This document shows, in pieces, positions 1-10,063 of a stretch of DNA of 64,000 nt. The translations under genes and the position numbers were made by a program. The DNA is from Phytophthora sp. 'mugwort' (taxonomy: Eukaryota > Oomycota > Peronosporomycetes > Peronosporales > Peronosporaceae), in NCBI GenBank assembly GCA_033558025.1, contig JAUCEF010000005.1, positions 186,001 to 250,000 on the forward strand. The letters run 5' to 3'. How positions within the stretch are numbered: the stretch's first letter is position 1; every line of letters begins with the position of its first letter. The notes beneath the pieces are model-generated. The model saw only the letters and a program-made list of their open reading frames with translations, was not told where the DNA came from and searched no databases.

Positions 1-1757
1 CCACGCAGAAGATATTCGCATCCGGACGGTCTGATCACAGTAAAACACACAAAAAAAAATTTTTTAGGTCTAGCTTTGACTTTATGCGCTTCATCTCGCA
101 GCACCAGCACACTTACAAGAACGCACTTCCAGCAGAAATGTCGCGTAGCCCGTAATTATGTCCGTCTCCGCGGAAGCAGGAGGCGATAAATCGTTGATGC
201 CGAGGTTGATCACCACGACGTCAGGTATCCAGCTGGACATATCCCAGTCTCCTGATCGGGATGCTAACGTATTTTTCCACAGGGCCGGCATGTTAGGCCC
301 CCAATCTGCGGAGTTGCTGTGCACGCCCTTACTATACAAGAGCACAACAGACAGTTAGCAAGAAAGAGATTTACCACCAAAATCAGCTAAAAAGGCCTTA
401 CCCGCTCCACGCCAACACATGCTCTTCCGCATCAAACATACGCGCTGTAATACATGCGTAGCCATTGTAGACGTTCTCCATTCGGCCTTTCATCCCAAAC
501 AGGTTCTTGGCACTGCTGGCTTTGCCTTCATTGCCGAAGCCACAAGTGTCTGAGTCGCCAATAAACTCCATTTTGCGTACGGGTTGCGGCTCCGGTTGGT
601 CGACCGGAAAAACCTCTGCACTTTCTTCGACAATAAACCCGTAAAATGTGCAAACCTGCACAAGCCCCCCCCCCCCAAAAAAAAAAAAACAGAATTATAA
701 TTGTCAAAACCAGGAGAAACATCCCAACGCACTCTGCTTTTTTGTCACTTTTGTAACGACAAGCCGCACCTTGAACGTAGACATCGCTCCTCGCATCTGT
801 GGCTCTGTCCGCTTGCAAATTCGAATCGTGTATTCCTCTTCGGTGTTCAGATCCGTCGCCACTGTAGGCAAGCAACAAAACGTCGTCAGCAGATGCACTT
901 GCAAGCAAAAACAGCAAAAAGTTCATCTTTTACCATCGCAGCATGTGGCGTTCAGCGACGCACGGAGGATGCATCGCAGCTCGTTGTTTACGAACACGTT
1001 GAAGTAGTTGCCTGGCAACAAGCACATACGTCGTGTGAGGGCCAACCGATCACTAAAGCAGCAGCATCTGGTCGGGATCGGATCGGGCGTCGGACCAAAA
1101 TGAGTTCAGAGCGTGGCATTCGTTGAACCGGCCACTGCAGTAAACGCGATCTTTTACGGATTTCTCTCCCGCCCCATGCCAATCAATCCGACGCCGTCAA
1201 CATTGCGCCAATCACCCTCCCCATACAGCAGCTACAGCCAACGTACCGTCGCCTTTGAGCCGAATCGCGACGCTGCTGGTACCTCGCACCGAGAGCTGGA
1301 AGGACACGGCAGGCCAGTCGAACTGCACCGTGTTGATCTTGGTCTTGCGCGTCGACTGCGCTCCGTGGTGCAGCAGTCGGCCCGTGTACTTGATAAGGTC
1401 GCGCGCACAGGCCGGCACGAAGCGGAAGGAGCCGTCCTTGTACTGCGCCACGTCGAACTTGTACACGTTGGGTGAGGCGCTCCCGGTGTCCGTAGGCTCG
1501 TCGCGCTCGTCGTCGCCGCCCACGGACGTCCCGCGGTAAATGGCAAGCACGTTCGCGTCTGTCATGCTCTCGCGCGGGTGGGAACTGAGCAGCAGCGCCG
1601 CCAACGCGGTCATTGGCGGACTGTTCTCGCCTCGGCTGCCTCCGCTGTCCAGTCGGGACGCACGGCGTCGCGCCAGCCAGCGCCCGCGCGAAGACGCACG
1701 TGGTTCCTCCTCCATTTGCTGCTGCTGCCGGGCGCGAGGATGGTCGAGGCTCTCCAT
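1..1757 (-). CDS. SGNH-hydrolase carbohydrate esterase, CE2-like (partial at window edge)
   Basis: Predicted carbohydrate O-acetyl esterase of the SGNH fold. Exon model, all junctions in phase: 1757-1247, 1011-934, 861-770, 655-402, 331-117, 30 to beyond position 1. The order matches CE2 enzymes: an N-terminal beta-sandwich (VQFDWPAVSFQLSV, then GDG joined across intron 1 to NYFNVFVNN), then the SGNH domain with block I FIGDSDTCGFG carrying the nucleophile Ser, a block-II-like WSGKGVHSN spanning an intron, and block III LGINDLS. The block with the catalytic Asp/His lies off the left edge. The first ATG used starts MESLDHPR; the leader is Gln/Arg rich and shows no convincing signal peptide, so secretion is unproven. 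The third intron carries a C12-A13 homopolymer tract. The family is clear; the substrate is inferred only from homology. Confidence 0.85.
665..689. repeat. C12/A13 homopolymer tract in an intron
   Basis: Twelve C followed by thirteen A on the plus strand, inside the 656-769 intron of the esterase gene. On the coding strand it reads poly-T then poly-G just upstream of the acceptor, so the T run may serve as the polypyrimidine tract. It is a likely site of length variation and sequencing error. Confidence 0.9.
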
Positions 1758-1989
1758 AGTCGGGCCAAAGCGAACTCAGACGGGAGGAAATAAGACAGGT
1801 CCTGCGAAATCGCATACATTGTCATGTCGACATTTGGCTCACGAGACAGGGTGATTTATCGTCGCGCAACGTGTCAACCCTCCTGTGTCCAGAGGGAATA
1901 TATTGATTTACAGTTTGTCTCTGGGAAAGGTGACGTCTTGTCGCGTGACCTATGAGGCGGGCAGCTTCTACATGGCTACATTTCTACGC

Positions 1990-4900
1990 TCATGGCTCGA
2001 CACGAGTGCTGTGGCGCTGCTGCTGTCGGTCAGCATGATGCTGCAGCCATTGGACAGTGCTCGAAGGTGTTTCTGTAGTGCAGCAGCAATCGGTTAGATC
2101 ATTCATTGGCAGCACTCCAGCCTTTATCGTTGTAAAAGCACGTGCCTTGGCCTCTGGCCAGCGGTTCTTCGACAGCTCCAGCAAGCGCAGGTTCCGGTAC
2201 TCGTCCCACGTGGCCTGCACCAACAAAGAGAATTCAAGGAATGACTTGGTTGCACCGTGTTCAAACCGTGAAAAAGAGCGCCAACCTACCACATCCGCTT
2301 GTTTCTGGGCGATCTCCTTCTCGCTCAGGTACTTGGGGGCAGCGTCAAAGAGCTCGTTGATCACCTCTGGCTGTAGATCTATCTCCTGTAGTCGCATGTG
2401 GTCAAAGAGCAGCACTTCCACTAGCGATTCGGCCACAACGCAGCACTTGGATGGGGCATGAGTCGGGTTAAGGAACCGTGACTCGCCAAACACGGCAGGA
2501 GCGACGCATTTCTGGACGAGAGCGTTCTTGTCATTGGACGAGAGTTTGTCCTTTAGACGACGCATAGGCAATGAGATTGTTAATAATGGCTTAGGATCTT
2601 GAGACCCCACGACCAATGGCGTTTGAGACAGCACTAAGCCATGACGACGTCCACGACGGTACTTGCGTGCTCGTGTATTAGCCTGAAAACCCAACGGCCA
2701 GTCAACTTTGGCGATAAGGCGGTGGAATGGCGGTGGCCCTTTCTCGTCATATTCATCTGCGTGGTCCCCATGCCGTCGAGTTTTCCTCCTTCCAGTGTCG
2801 TCCTCGTCCTCGTCTTCCTCATCGTCCTCGTCGTTATTCCATCCATCGTGAAGCTTTCGACGGCGTAACGGTGCCGTATTAAAGTCCTGGTAGACCGAGC
2901 AGCTTCCCTTCCATAGGACAACGAGATGACGCGGTTGTTCATTTTGTTCCAGCAGAATATCACCTTTGCGGAATCGTTGACGTTCCGAGATGGCTACAAC
3001 ATGACCTAGTTCGCTGGTGGTGAGTAGACGGAAGCCACGCAATTGTTGCAAGAAGGCGAACACGTCTTGGTTCGTTTGGGACGTCACGGCCTGGATTGTG
3101 GCCGCGTAGTCAGCAGGCCAAAGGATCCCGATCTCAGCGCACTCGTCTGCGATAAGTGACGCCTGAGTCGATATCGTGAAGCCTGCACATCCAAAAACGG
3201 AGCCAGTCCCAAGGTGGTGAGTGGTCACAGTTGAAGCGAAATCCGTTGTTCCAACACGTCGTCGAATACTCAATCTCCCTCCTAAGAGCACGTAAAAGTT
3301 TTGCGAATGGGATTCTCCAAGCACAAAGCTTTTGCCACAAGCGACAACATCGTAGTCCAATTTCTGGGCTACTTGGGTGAGCATTTCACGTGGAAAATCT
3401 TGGAAAAACAATAAGGTTTGCAGTCTTGCAACGATCGCACTGAGCATCTCGGCTGAGCGCTCTGTGGATGGACAAGTCAAGGCCAATTTGTCAGCCGTGG
3501 GCTTACCAAACAGATGCGCAAAGAGTCCGTCTTCCAGTTCGCATTTGCTGAGTTTTCCTCGAGGAATCGATGACGCCGGCGTCAAGACTGCGCTTGCTCC
3601 TCGATTGCGACTACTCGTGTGAGCTTTTCGAACACCCGGTAAAGTGGTAGCAGCCCCTGAAGCGATCTCACGCTTGCAGTATTCGCTTTGTGCTTGAACA
3701 AAGCACCCCATACGTCGATACATAAGTCCTCGATTCTGCAAATACTTGTCATTTTGAGGGTCAAGTGCCAAAGCTTGTGTCAGTGCCTCCAATGCAAGAG
3801 CATCTTTGCCAAGTTTGAGTCGAGCGACACTGAGATTAAAGTGAGCTTCGTGCATCGATGGATCGAGTTGGAGACATGCCAGGAAATCTGCTTCAGCACG
3901 AGCATGTTCTCCTCGAGCGTCGTATAGAGCTCCTCGTAGTAATCGAGCTAGTTTTTCCAGTGTGGAATTTGGCGTCCGTAGCGCACGGTCACAGTGTAAT
4001 AGTGCGTCATCGAAACGCTGTTCGCCGTACAGCATGTAGGCCTTCCCTACGACGAGATCTCGACCTTGTGCGCGTGGATCAATTACGACGCAGTGATTCA
4101 GTAAGGGGTCTTGAGGCACAGGCCCCGGTGGTCCAGCAATATGCAAACATTCGTAAAGATGTCGACCAATTCGCGTCTGCAGTTCTTGTGGCCGCGTGTA
4201 GATCAGTTGGCTTACTTGTTTAGGAGACGGTAATGCTGGAATTTGCTTCTTGACAGTTGTCTGTCGTCCAACAGAGCCGAAGGACGGAGAAATGCACGTG
4301 GATAAGGGCGTGGATGGCCGTCCTGGAGATGCTGGGGCAGTGTCGAGATCGACGCCAAGTACCGAATGTGGAGCTGACGCCAGAGTGGTTTGTAGCGCCT
4401 CGCGTTGACGAAGACATTGCTTGCGTTGATTAAGACTAAGCTCTAGTAACATCCCTGGTCGGTCAAACTTGACTGAGCTTGGTCGAGTGTTCGGCACTTC
4501 GGTTATTGCTGGTCGCTTTGGTCCCGTAGCTGAACTCGGTGGAGTCACGCGTGTGTTATTAACGACTTGAGTCTCGTGACGTGACTGCTGCTTCGGGGGT
4601 GGTAATGAGGTTTGACGACTTGGTGCTTTATTGATGTGATCACCCTGTCGACATCGACTGAGTTCGTTCTGTGCTACTGAGAGGGATCTCAAGAGTTTGG
4701 CAATTCGTTCTGTCATCATGTCGGGCGCGAGTCCTTCTTCAAAAAAGCCACAGACTCCTCTTTGCTGAATCGCTCGAGCCAACAACTTTTGTGCTTCGTG
4801 ATCCGTTTTAAACGACGGATCGATAAGTGCTGCAACGGGGGTCCGGAAACAACTACGCTTCATTTCTCGTAAAAAGGCGAGAGCTGGACTGGTTGCTGCT

Positions 4901-5361
4901 GTTTGATCATTGCCAATATCCAGACGTAAGAGGATGAAATTCACTGGGAAAAGCCCCAGCAGTGCGAAAGCGCGTTCGTTGCTGGGCGCGACGAAGATTT
5001 CGAATCGAGGTTCGAGGTCATCGGCAAGGTTCTCGCGACGTAACATGTCTGGATCCACCAGCATTACCCGATAGTGAGTTCCCGTCAAAGGGTCGAGGAC
5101 GATCGTCCGTTGTTCGAGACCGAGTTGAAAGCCTCGAGTTCGTCGATCCACTTGCATGGCGCGATTTTTCTTAATCTTGGTCAGAAATCGCTTGCCAGCG
5201 GTCGTAAACTGCGTGTTGAAGATCGCTTCATTGGGGCGCTGCTGCTTTTGCTGGACTGGGACGATGGGAGGAGAGAGTGTTGGGGGTGAAGCAACTTCCG
5301 GAGCGGCTTTGGATGTATTTGACCCGGCCCCTAACTTGGCGACGAAGGCGCTAAGTATCAT
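1990..5361 (-). CDS. Receiver-like, TPR and tandem cyclic-nucleotide-binding domain protein
   Basis: Large regulatory protein of about 1,100 residues. Start chosen at the ATG at 5361 (MILSAFVAKLG); the frame is open further upstream but without an ATG. Near residues 100-200 is a response-regulator-like segment (YRVMLVDPDMLRREN, later FILLRLDIGN). TPR-type helical repeats follow at about 440-560 (LRGALYDARGEHARAEADF). Two cNMP-binding folds follow at about 650-760 and 775-990, the second interrupted by a long acidic insert (DDEEDEDEDD). A 75-base intron at 2215-2289 with good GT-AG sites is a multiple of three and has no stop, so a naive ORF runs straight through it; splicing joins QKQADV to ATWDEY. 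The domains suggest a cyclic-nucleotide-responsive scaffold. No kinase or other catalytic domain is seen, and the receiver-like assignment is the least certain part. Confidence 0.8.
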   Translation of the reverse strand: MILSAFVAKLGAGSNTSKAAPEVASPPTLSPPIVPVQQKQQRPNEAIFNTQFTTAGKRFLTKIKKNRAMQVDRRTRGFQLGLEQRTIVLDPLTGTHYRVMLVDPDMLRRENLADDLEPRFEIFVAPSNERAFALLGLFPVNFILLRLDIGNDQTAATSPALAFLREMKRSCFRTPVAALIDPSFKTDHEAQKLLARAIQQRGVCGFFEEGLAPDMMTERIAKLLRSLSVAQNELSRCRQGDHINKAPSRQTSLPPPKQQSRHETQVVNNTRVTPPSSATGPKRPAITEVPNTRPSSVKFDRPGMLLELSLNQRKQCLRQREALQTTLASAPHSVLGVDLDTAPASPGRPSTPLSTCISPSFGSVGRQTTVKKQIPALPSPKQVSQLIYTRPQELQTRIGRHLYECLHIAGPPGPVPQDPLLNHCVVIDPRAQGRDLVVGKAYMLYGEQRFDDALLHCDRALRTPNSTLEKLARLLRGALYDARGEHARAEADFLACLQLDPSMHEAHFNLSVARLKLGKDALALEALTQALALDPQNDKYLQNRGLMYRRMGCFVQAQSEYCKREIASGAATTLPGVRKAHTSSRNRGASAVLTPASSIPRGKLSKCELEDGLFAHLFGKPTADKLALTCPSTERSAEMLSAIVARLQTLLFFQDFPREMLTQVAQKLDYDVVACGKSFVLGESHSQNFYVLLGGRLSIRRRVGTTDFASTVTTHHLGTGSVFGCAGFTISTQASLIADECAEIGILWPADYAATIQAVTSQTNQDVFAFLQQLRGFRLLTTSELGHVVAISERQRFRKGDILLEQNEQPRHLVVLWKGSCSVYQDFNTAPLRRRKLHDGWNNDEDDEEDEDEDDTGRRKTRRHGDHADEYDEKGPPPFHRLIAKVDWPLGFQANTRARKYRRGRRHGLVLSQTPLVVGSQDPKPLLTISLPMRRLKDKLSSNDKNALVQKCVAPAVFGESRFLNPTHAPSKCCVVAESLVEVLLFDHMRLQEIDLQPEVINELFDAAPKYLSEKEIAQKQADVVGWRSFSRFEHGATKSFLEFSLLVQATWDEYRNLRLLELSKNRWPEAKARAFTTIKAGVLPMNDLTDCCCTTETPSSTVQWLQHHADRQQQRHSTRVEP

Positions 5362-5902
5362 TTGTGGGATGAGGAGGACGGGCGAACACCACAATTGATT
5401 GTGAGTACTTCGCGTCTGGGAGCTTTTGTTTGGCAAAAATGTTGGATGCGGTAAATGCCAAGAATAGTCGACATGCTGCAGTGGAGGCCACGAGCTGGTT
5501 GATACATTTCGGGATGTTCATAGGCAAAGTTGTGTGTTGCATGGAACTGTAGAGTATTGAATTCGTTTTAGACAAGTAAAAGCACTTTATAAGGAAGCGA
5601 GATTGACAAAACACTTCAATAATTTATTGCGTCCGTCTGCTAGCAAAGAAATGATCGTGCAATAATTAGTTGATTGTCCGCAATAGTGTGGGTATGTTCC
5701 GTTGCATCCCACAAAGATGAAAACGTGGCTCACCTGCTGTGTTACAGCATGTAACTTACAGGCAACCATGCGATCGATTTTGATATATCAATGTGCTTCA
5801 ATGCAATGTGCATCGATTTGGAAAATTTAAATGGAAATTCGCAATACCAACGAGAAAATAATACATCATGTTGCCTTTCGCAGTTCCCTCTCATGTCCCT
5901 GC
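5362..5902. other. Intergenic spacer
   Basis: AT-rich stretch between the start of the TPR/cNMP-binding gene and the stop of TRAPPC4, both on the minus strand. Open frames here are short and resemble no family. It should hold the TRAPPC4 3' UTR and the promoter of the downstream gene; no individual element is recognisable. Confidence 0.6.
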
Positions 5903-6427
5903 TCAGTAGAAGACGTCGGTGCCGCTGCTGGTCTGCGGACGGCGTCGACTGCTCTCAAGGTTAAACTTGTCCACAAAAGTTTTAAGGCCAGTATTGAAGA
6001 GGCTGCAGCGGATCGGCATCTCCAGCTCGTAGAACGGGTTCTGTCGGCAGCACAGCCAGTGTGTTAGCGAGAAGGTCATCTCTATCACTCCTAGGGTACT
6101 TTCATTTACCTTGAGCACGAAGTCAACGTAGAGCTCATATACCGTCTGCAGCGCCATATCAAGGTCGGGTGTGCCCAGCGCCGCCGTCATGAAGAACTTG
6201 ATGCCCGTGGGCGTCTGCATACACTGCAGCCTAAAGGTGCCCGTCTCCAGGCTGTCGATGCCGCCCGAGTTCGTAGGAGCCGCCAATGCCGCGATGGCGT
6301 GCATGCTGTGGAAGGTGGAGCCAAGGCGGAGGTGGTCGTTGGAGCTCAGCTTGGGCGCTGCGGGGCTGAGGTCCTGCTGGTAGATGAGCCCCCCGGCCTT
6401 ATTGATGATGTACAGTGAGTGCAGCAT
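5903..6427 (-). CDS. TRAPPC4: TRAPP complex subunit 4 (Trs23/synbindin)
   Basis: Core longin-fold subunit of the TRAPP tethering complex, which acts as Rab1/Ypt1 exchange factor in ER-Golgi traffic. Two exons, 6427-6110 and 6040-5903, give about 151 residues. The start LHSLYIINKAGGLIY and the C-terminal NPFYELEMPIRCSLF are hallmarks of the family. The 69-base intron (6041-6109) is a multiple of three without a stop; removing it joins DFVLK directly to NPFYELEM, as expected for the family. Metazoan relatives are longer because of a PDZ-like insert that is absent here. The start codon lies 208 bp from that of the divergent FBT transporter. Confidence 0.92.
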   Translation of the reverse strand: MLHSLYIINKAGGLIYQQDLSPAAPKLSSNDHLRLGSTFHSMHAIAALAAPTNSGGIDSLETGTFRLQCMQTPTGIKFFMTAALGTPDLDMALQTVYELYVDFVLKVNESTLGVIEMTFSLTHWLCCRQNPFYELEMPIRCSLFNTGLKTFVDKFNLESSRRRPQTSSGTDVFY

Positions 6428-6635
6428 TTTGCCAAGTGAGATATTTAGTAATAAAAGCAGAATACACAAATGATTGTTTCATAGTTAAAAATATAAAAAA
6501 GCATTTCGTTTGTATTATCCTGATAAAACGCAATCAATAACCAAAGGCCAAATAATTTCGTTAAAATGTAATCTATTTCTACAATCTGCTCGGTACACGT
6601 ATTTAATTAACAGCTCGAAGCGGCACGATGGGTTA

Positions 6636-8513
6636 ATGTGCGGCTCCTGGCTGGTGCAATCCGACGCATCGGGAGGGCTTCCATTGGAAGCGTTGGAAGT
6701 TCCAGCGCTCTACGACTACAGCATCACAATTGCATGCGAGCGAATGTTGACCAGATCGCGGAGCGACGAGGAAGCCAATGCGCTGCTCGCAGGCTCCGGC
6801 CTGGGCTCGTCCATCACGGTGCCAGACTCGTTCGTGCCCACCTCGACATTGGAAGTTGGAGGTTATCAGAAGCAGGGTGTGGGCCAAAAATCGAGCGACG
6901 AGGAGCAGCGCATGAGTCGCAAGGCGCTGGCGAGACGCTGGTCCGAGCCATACAGCGACGACGGCAGCGTGGACCTGCTGGACTCATCTCGCGTCGGACT
7001 GCTCGTTAATTACGCATGTATTGGCTTCCTGAACGGGCTATTGCCGGCCCTGGTGTATCCGTTCTTCAAGCTCTACCTCAATATGGACGGCTTCCAGGTC
7101 TCTGCCGCCGCTACAGTCGTGCGTCTGCCATGGTCGTACAAGACGTTCTTCGGGCTGCTGACTGACCACGTGCCGATCGGTGGGTATCGTCGTAAGCCGT
7201 ACATGCTGATCGGCTGGACTATCACCATTATAGCACTTGCAGTGCTAGCGTACCACCCGATTGAGGCGCCGTATTACAAGGCAGGCGAGATCCAACGCAC
7301 TCGCCAAATAAACTTGCGCGTCGTGGAGAATGCCGACGCCGCCGCTTCAGGTGGACAATACCTCCTCCGCCTACTCGTAGTATGTGCTGGATTCGTCATG
7401 ACGGACGTTGCATGTGACGGCGTCATGGTGGAGATGGCGCAGCTTGAGCCAATCGAGATGCGTGGCCAAGCGCAAGCAACGATCTACATAGTGCGTTACA
7501 GTGCCAGCTTGGTGGCGGGCTTCGTTGCAGCATTGTGCTTTAACGGTGAGGTCTATGGTGGCACCTTCTCCTGGAGCGTAGCTCCGAACAACATATTTTG
7601 GGGCTGCATAGCTGTATCTCTGATCGGTTGCTGTGGCACAGTGCTGTTCCTCGACGAGATGCGCGCTGGATCAAGCGATATGAGTGAGAACAAACCAATC
7701 CCAGTCACGCCGCTGCACGAAATGTGGCGTATTCTGCAACAACGCGCGATCTGGCAACTCGTAGCGTTTCATTTCTGGCATTCTTTCCTCACATCCGTCA
7801 GCTTTTCGGACCTCGCAGCGATACAAGAGTTCTGGGTGGGCGTCACGCCGCTCAACAGTAGTCTTGCTGGCTGCATCTCCACTGCGCTGGTCGTTTTCGC
7901 GACATTTTTGATGCGCCAGTACTTCCTCAACGCTAGTTGGCGTTGGATCATGCTCACGTGCTCGTTCTTCACAACCATGGTCTTCATTGGGGTGAATCTG
8001 TTGACGACCTTCGACATTGTACGCAGCCAATGGTTCTATCTTGGTGGACCTCAGCTCGCTGCAATCCCAGAGGGCATGCGTAGCATCGTGGCGGGCTTCG
8101 TGACAGTGGAAATCGCAGAGCAGGGCTTCGAAGGCGCGACGTACGCGCTGTTGACCACCGTGCACAATTTGGCCTGGCCTTTTGCGCAAAGTGTGACCAA
8201 TCTCGTGGACGCGTACTTCGACGTGTCTGACACAGCCATAGCCTCGGACACGCTGCACGTACGCTGGCAGGTCGCGTACTGCCTCTTTATTGCTGGTGGT
8301 GTGCAGTTGCTGGGACTCATGACACTGGTGCTGTTACCCGACCAAAAGCAGCAGGCACAGGATCTCAAGCGCCACGGAGGCTCGAGCCGCCTTGCTGCAC
8401 GGGCGGCAATCGTCGGCATCGTGGCAACGCTATCATGGGCCACCACAACCAACATACTCGCGATCCACAGCTCTACCGCGTGCTTGATGATCGCCGGAGG
8501 CCAAGGGTGTTGA
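6636..8513 (+). CDS. FBT-family major-facilitator membrane transporter (copy 1)
   Basis: Polytopic protein of the folate-biopterin-transporter branch of the major facilitator superfamily. Start taken at ATG 6636; an alternative ATG is at 6744 (MLTRSRSDEEANALL, with an acidic dileucine-like sorting motif). The hydrophobic part begins at about residue 130 with FLNGLLPALVYPFFKLYL, followed by the family-typical LPWSYKTFFGLLTDHVPIGG and YRRKPYM, and about twelve membrane segments. Single exon of about 625 residues. FBT proteins are strongly expanded in oomycetes and related protists; the substrate (pteridines, folates, S-adenosylmethionine or other) cannot be read from sequence. A second FBT gene lies at the far end of the window. 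Confidence 0.88.
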   Translation: MCGSWLVQSDASGGLPLEALEVPALYDYSITIACERMLTRSRSDEEANALLAGSGLGSSITVPDSFVPTSTLEVGGYQKQGVGQKSSDEEQRMSRKALARRWSEPYSDDGSVDLLDSSRVGLLVNYACIGFLNGLLPALVYPFFKLYLNMDGFQVSAAATVVRLPWSYKTFFGLLTDHVPIGGYRRKPYMLIGWTITIIALAVLAYHPIEAPYYKAGEIQRTRQINLRVVENADAAASGGQYLLRLLVVCAGFVMTDVACDGVMVEMAQLEPIEMRGQAQATIYIVRYSASLVAGFVAALCFNGEVYGGTFSWSVAPNNIFWGCIAVSLIGCCGTVLFLDEMRAGSSDMSENKPIPVTPLHEMWRILQQRAIWQLVAFHFWHSFLTSVSFSDLAAIQEFWVGVTPLNSSLAGCISTALVVFATFLMRQYFLNASWRWIMLTCSFFTTMVFIGVNLLTTFDIVRSQWFYLGGPQLAAIPEGMRSIVAGFVTVEIAEQGFEGATYALLTTVHNLAWPFAQSVTNLVDAYFDVSDTAIASDTLHVRWQVAYCLFIAGGVQLLGLMTLVLLPDQKQQAQDLKRHGGSSRLAARAAIVGIVATLSWATTTNILAIHSSTACLMIAGGQGC

Positions 8514-10063
8514 TGAGTCGGCGATTCTACCATTGAAATTCAATGGATGGATACGAGGTATCGATGGTGGGTCATGCTGCATATCCAACGTGACCGACCA
8601 CATTGAACATGATTCAGCTACCGAAGACATCGTGAGGAGCGATTTTTTCAGTGAAAGCCGAAATGGATCAAGTACATCCCGATCAAGTGTTCCGGCGATG
8701 CTGGTCATCTGCATAAACATGCATTGGTGCTTGGATGCATCCTTGCGTGTCTTGGATTGTGTTGAGTGAATTCGTCTTCGCTGTCAAACGGATCGAGTTG
8801 CCACGTACTTGGGGTCAGCACCGCACACAGACGAAGATACTTTTGGTCGCTGGCTGTCTCCGACTGCGCTGCTCCGTCGCAGGTTTCGCCGTGCGTGCAG
8901 CATCCAAAAATGCCTCGCGGTCCATTATTTGGCGCGATGTCCATGAGCCGTTACGCGGGAACTACACCGCAATAGAGACTGGAGCTCAGCTCAGCGCCCG
9001 TTGCCTCGAGTGAAACATACCGCGGCCAAAACCGATTGTGATGAGGCCAAATTGCACAAATGGAGAGGAGATTGCAGCGGTCGGCTTGCGAGCTCGGCAC
9101 GTGCATCGACGGGCTGTACAGCCCAACACTTCGGCCTTGACGCAAATTGGGATTGGGCGGACGAGTGGAGGCTAGCATGCCCTAGCATCGTGAACACGTC
9201 AGTCGGTGATGGGCGTAGCGTGGCAAGCAGCAGAAGCGCAAGCTGGATATCAAATGTCGAGGGGTTTCCTGCGTAAAGTAATGCAAAACCTGCGATGACC
9301 AATACCGAAATGACGCCCGTGCTCTGTACGGGTCAATCGCGAGCGGACAACAGGTTCCGGACCTCGTTTGCCGAGAATCAGCGCGGGCCTCGAGTTGACT
9401 GCCCTAGAGTGTTGAGCAAGCCGCGTAGGGTTAGCGGCTGGGTCCTCGTCGCCGTCGTCGACATTGCGACCCGCCGACACGCTGCATCGAATGCACGCCC
9501 GGATCGGCGGAACCGGGACGTCTTATGCCCTGCCGAGCTCTGCGCGAGTTTGTGTCCGTCACCCCGGGATAAACAGCTCAGCGCGAGCTCCTTTTCCTAT
9601 CCTGCAATACATACTGTAATACATAGCGCCTTACGATTTGCCGCTCGCGGCTGCCAGAAATGTAACGATGGTCAAAACTGCGCTGCCTCACCTCGCAGAT
9701 CTTATTTGTCACTCCAACGGAGTAGGCTTAGAAATGACCTGCCACATCAGATTTACCTGCCATCACCCATGTGTGGTACACCTTGCCGGCCGGCCCAGAC
9801 GCGAAGTGCGTGGAGGCGAGCCAGCCACTCGTTCAAAACCGCAGGGTTTCGGCCACTCACAGTGCACAGAGCTCCCGTCTGGGCGTTGCTATTGGCGGAT
9901 TGGGCGTATCCAACGTCAAACGGCCAGTGTGTGGCGGAGCAGAGCCCCCCATAGCCGCACATCGCCGGCGGTCGAAGAGTCCCCATCGATCATTTAGGAT
10001 TTTTCTCCGTTTCGCCCAAGTGCCAGCGTAGAAGCTTTTTAAAGCCTCCCCCCTTCCATCAAG
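8514..10063. other. 1.5-kb stretch without an assignable gene
   Basis: No reading frame here resembles a known family. The longest plus frame (9295-9954) is low-complexity and Arg/Ser rich. On the minus strand around 9342-9200 is one hydrophobic stretch (VISVLVIAGFALLYAGNP, then LALLLLATLRPSP), preceded by a possible splice acceptor, that could be a remnant exon of a membrane protein; flanking frames are broken. Most likely it holds the 3' region of the transporter, a decayed gene and the ADP/ATP carrier promoter. Confidence 0.5.
9990..10008 (+). promoter_or_regulatory. Candidate Inr/FPR core promoter of the ADP/ATP carrier
   Basis: TCATTTAGGATTTTTCTCC lies 56-74 bp upstream of the carrier ATG. 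It resembles the oomycete initiator (YCAYTYY) followed by the flanking promoter region (xxTTTxYY) described for Phytophthora genes. Transcription start is inferred, not measured. Confidence 0.5.

Noticed and set aside
1183..1815. Long minus-strand and plus-strand Arg/Ser-rich frames over the esterase first exon
   Set aside because: GC-rich shadow frames; the frame with VQFDWPAVSFQL conservation and good splice continuity is the real one.
7671..8258. 195-residue antisense frame
   Set aside because: Lies opposite the conserved FBT transporter; Arg/His/Glu-rich composition typical of antisense reading.
9295..9954. 219-residue plus frame as a gene
   Set aside because: No family resemblance, low-complexity composition, no conserved context; likely chance.
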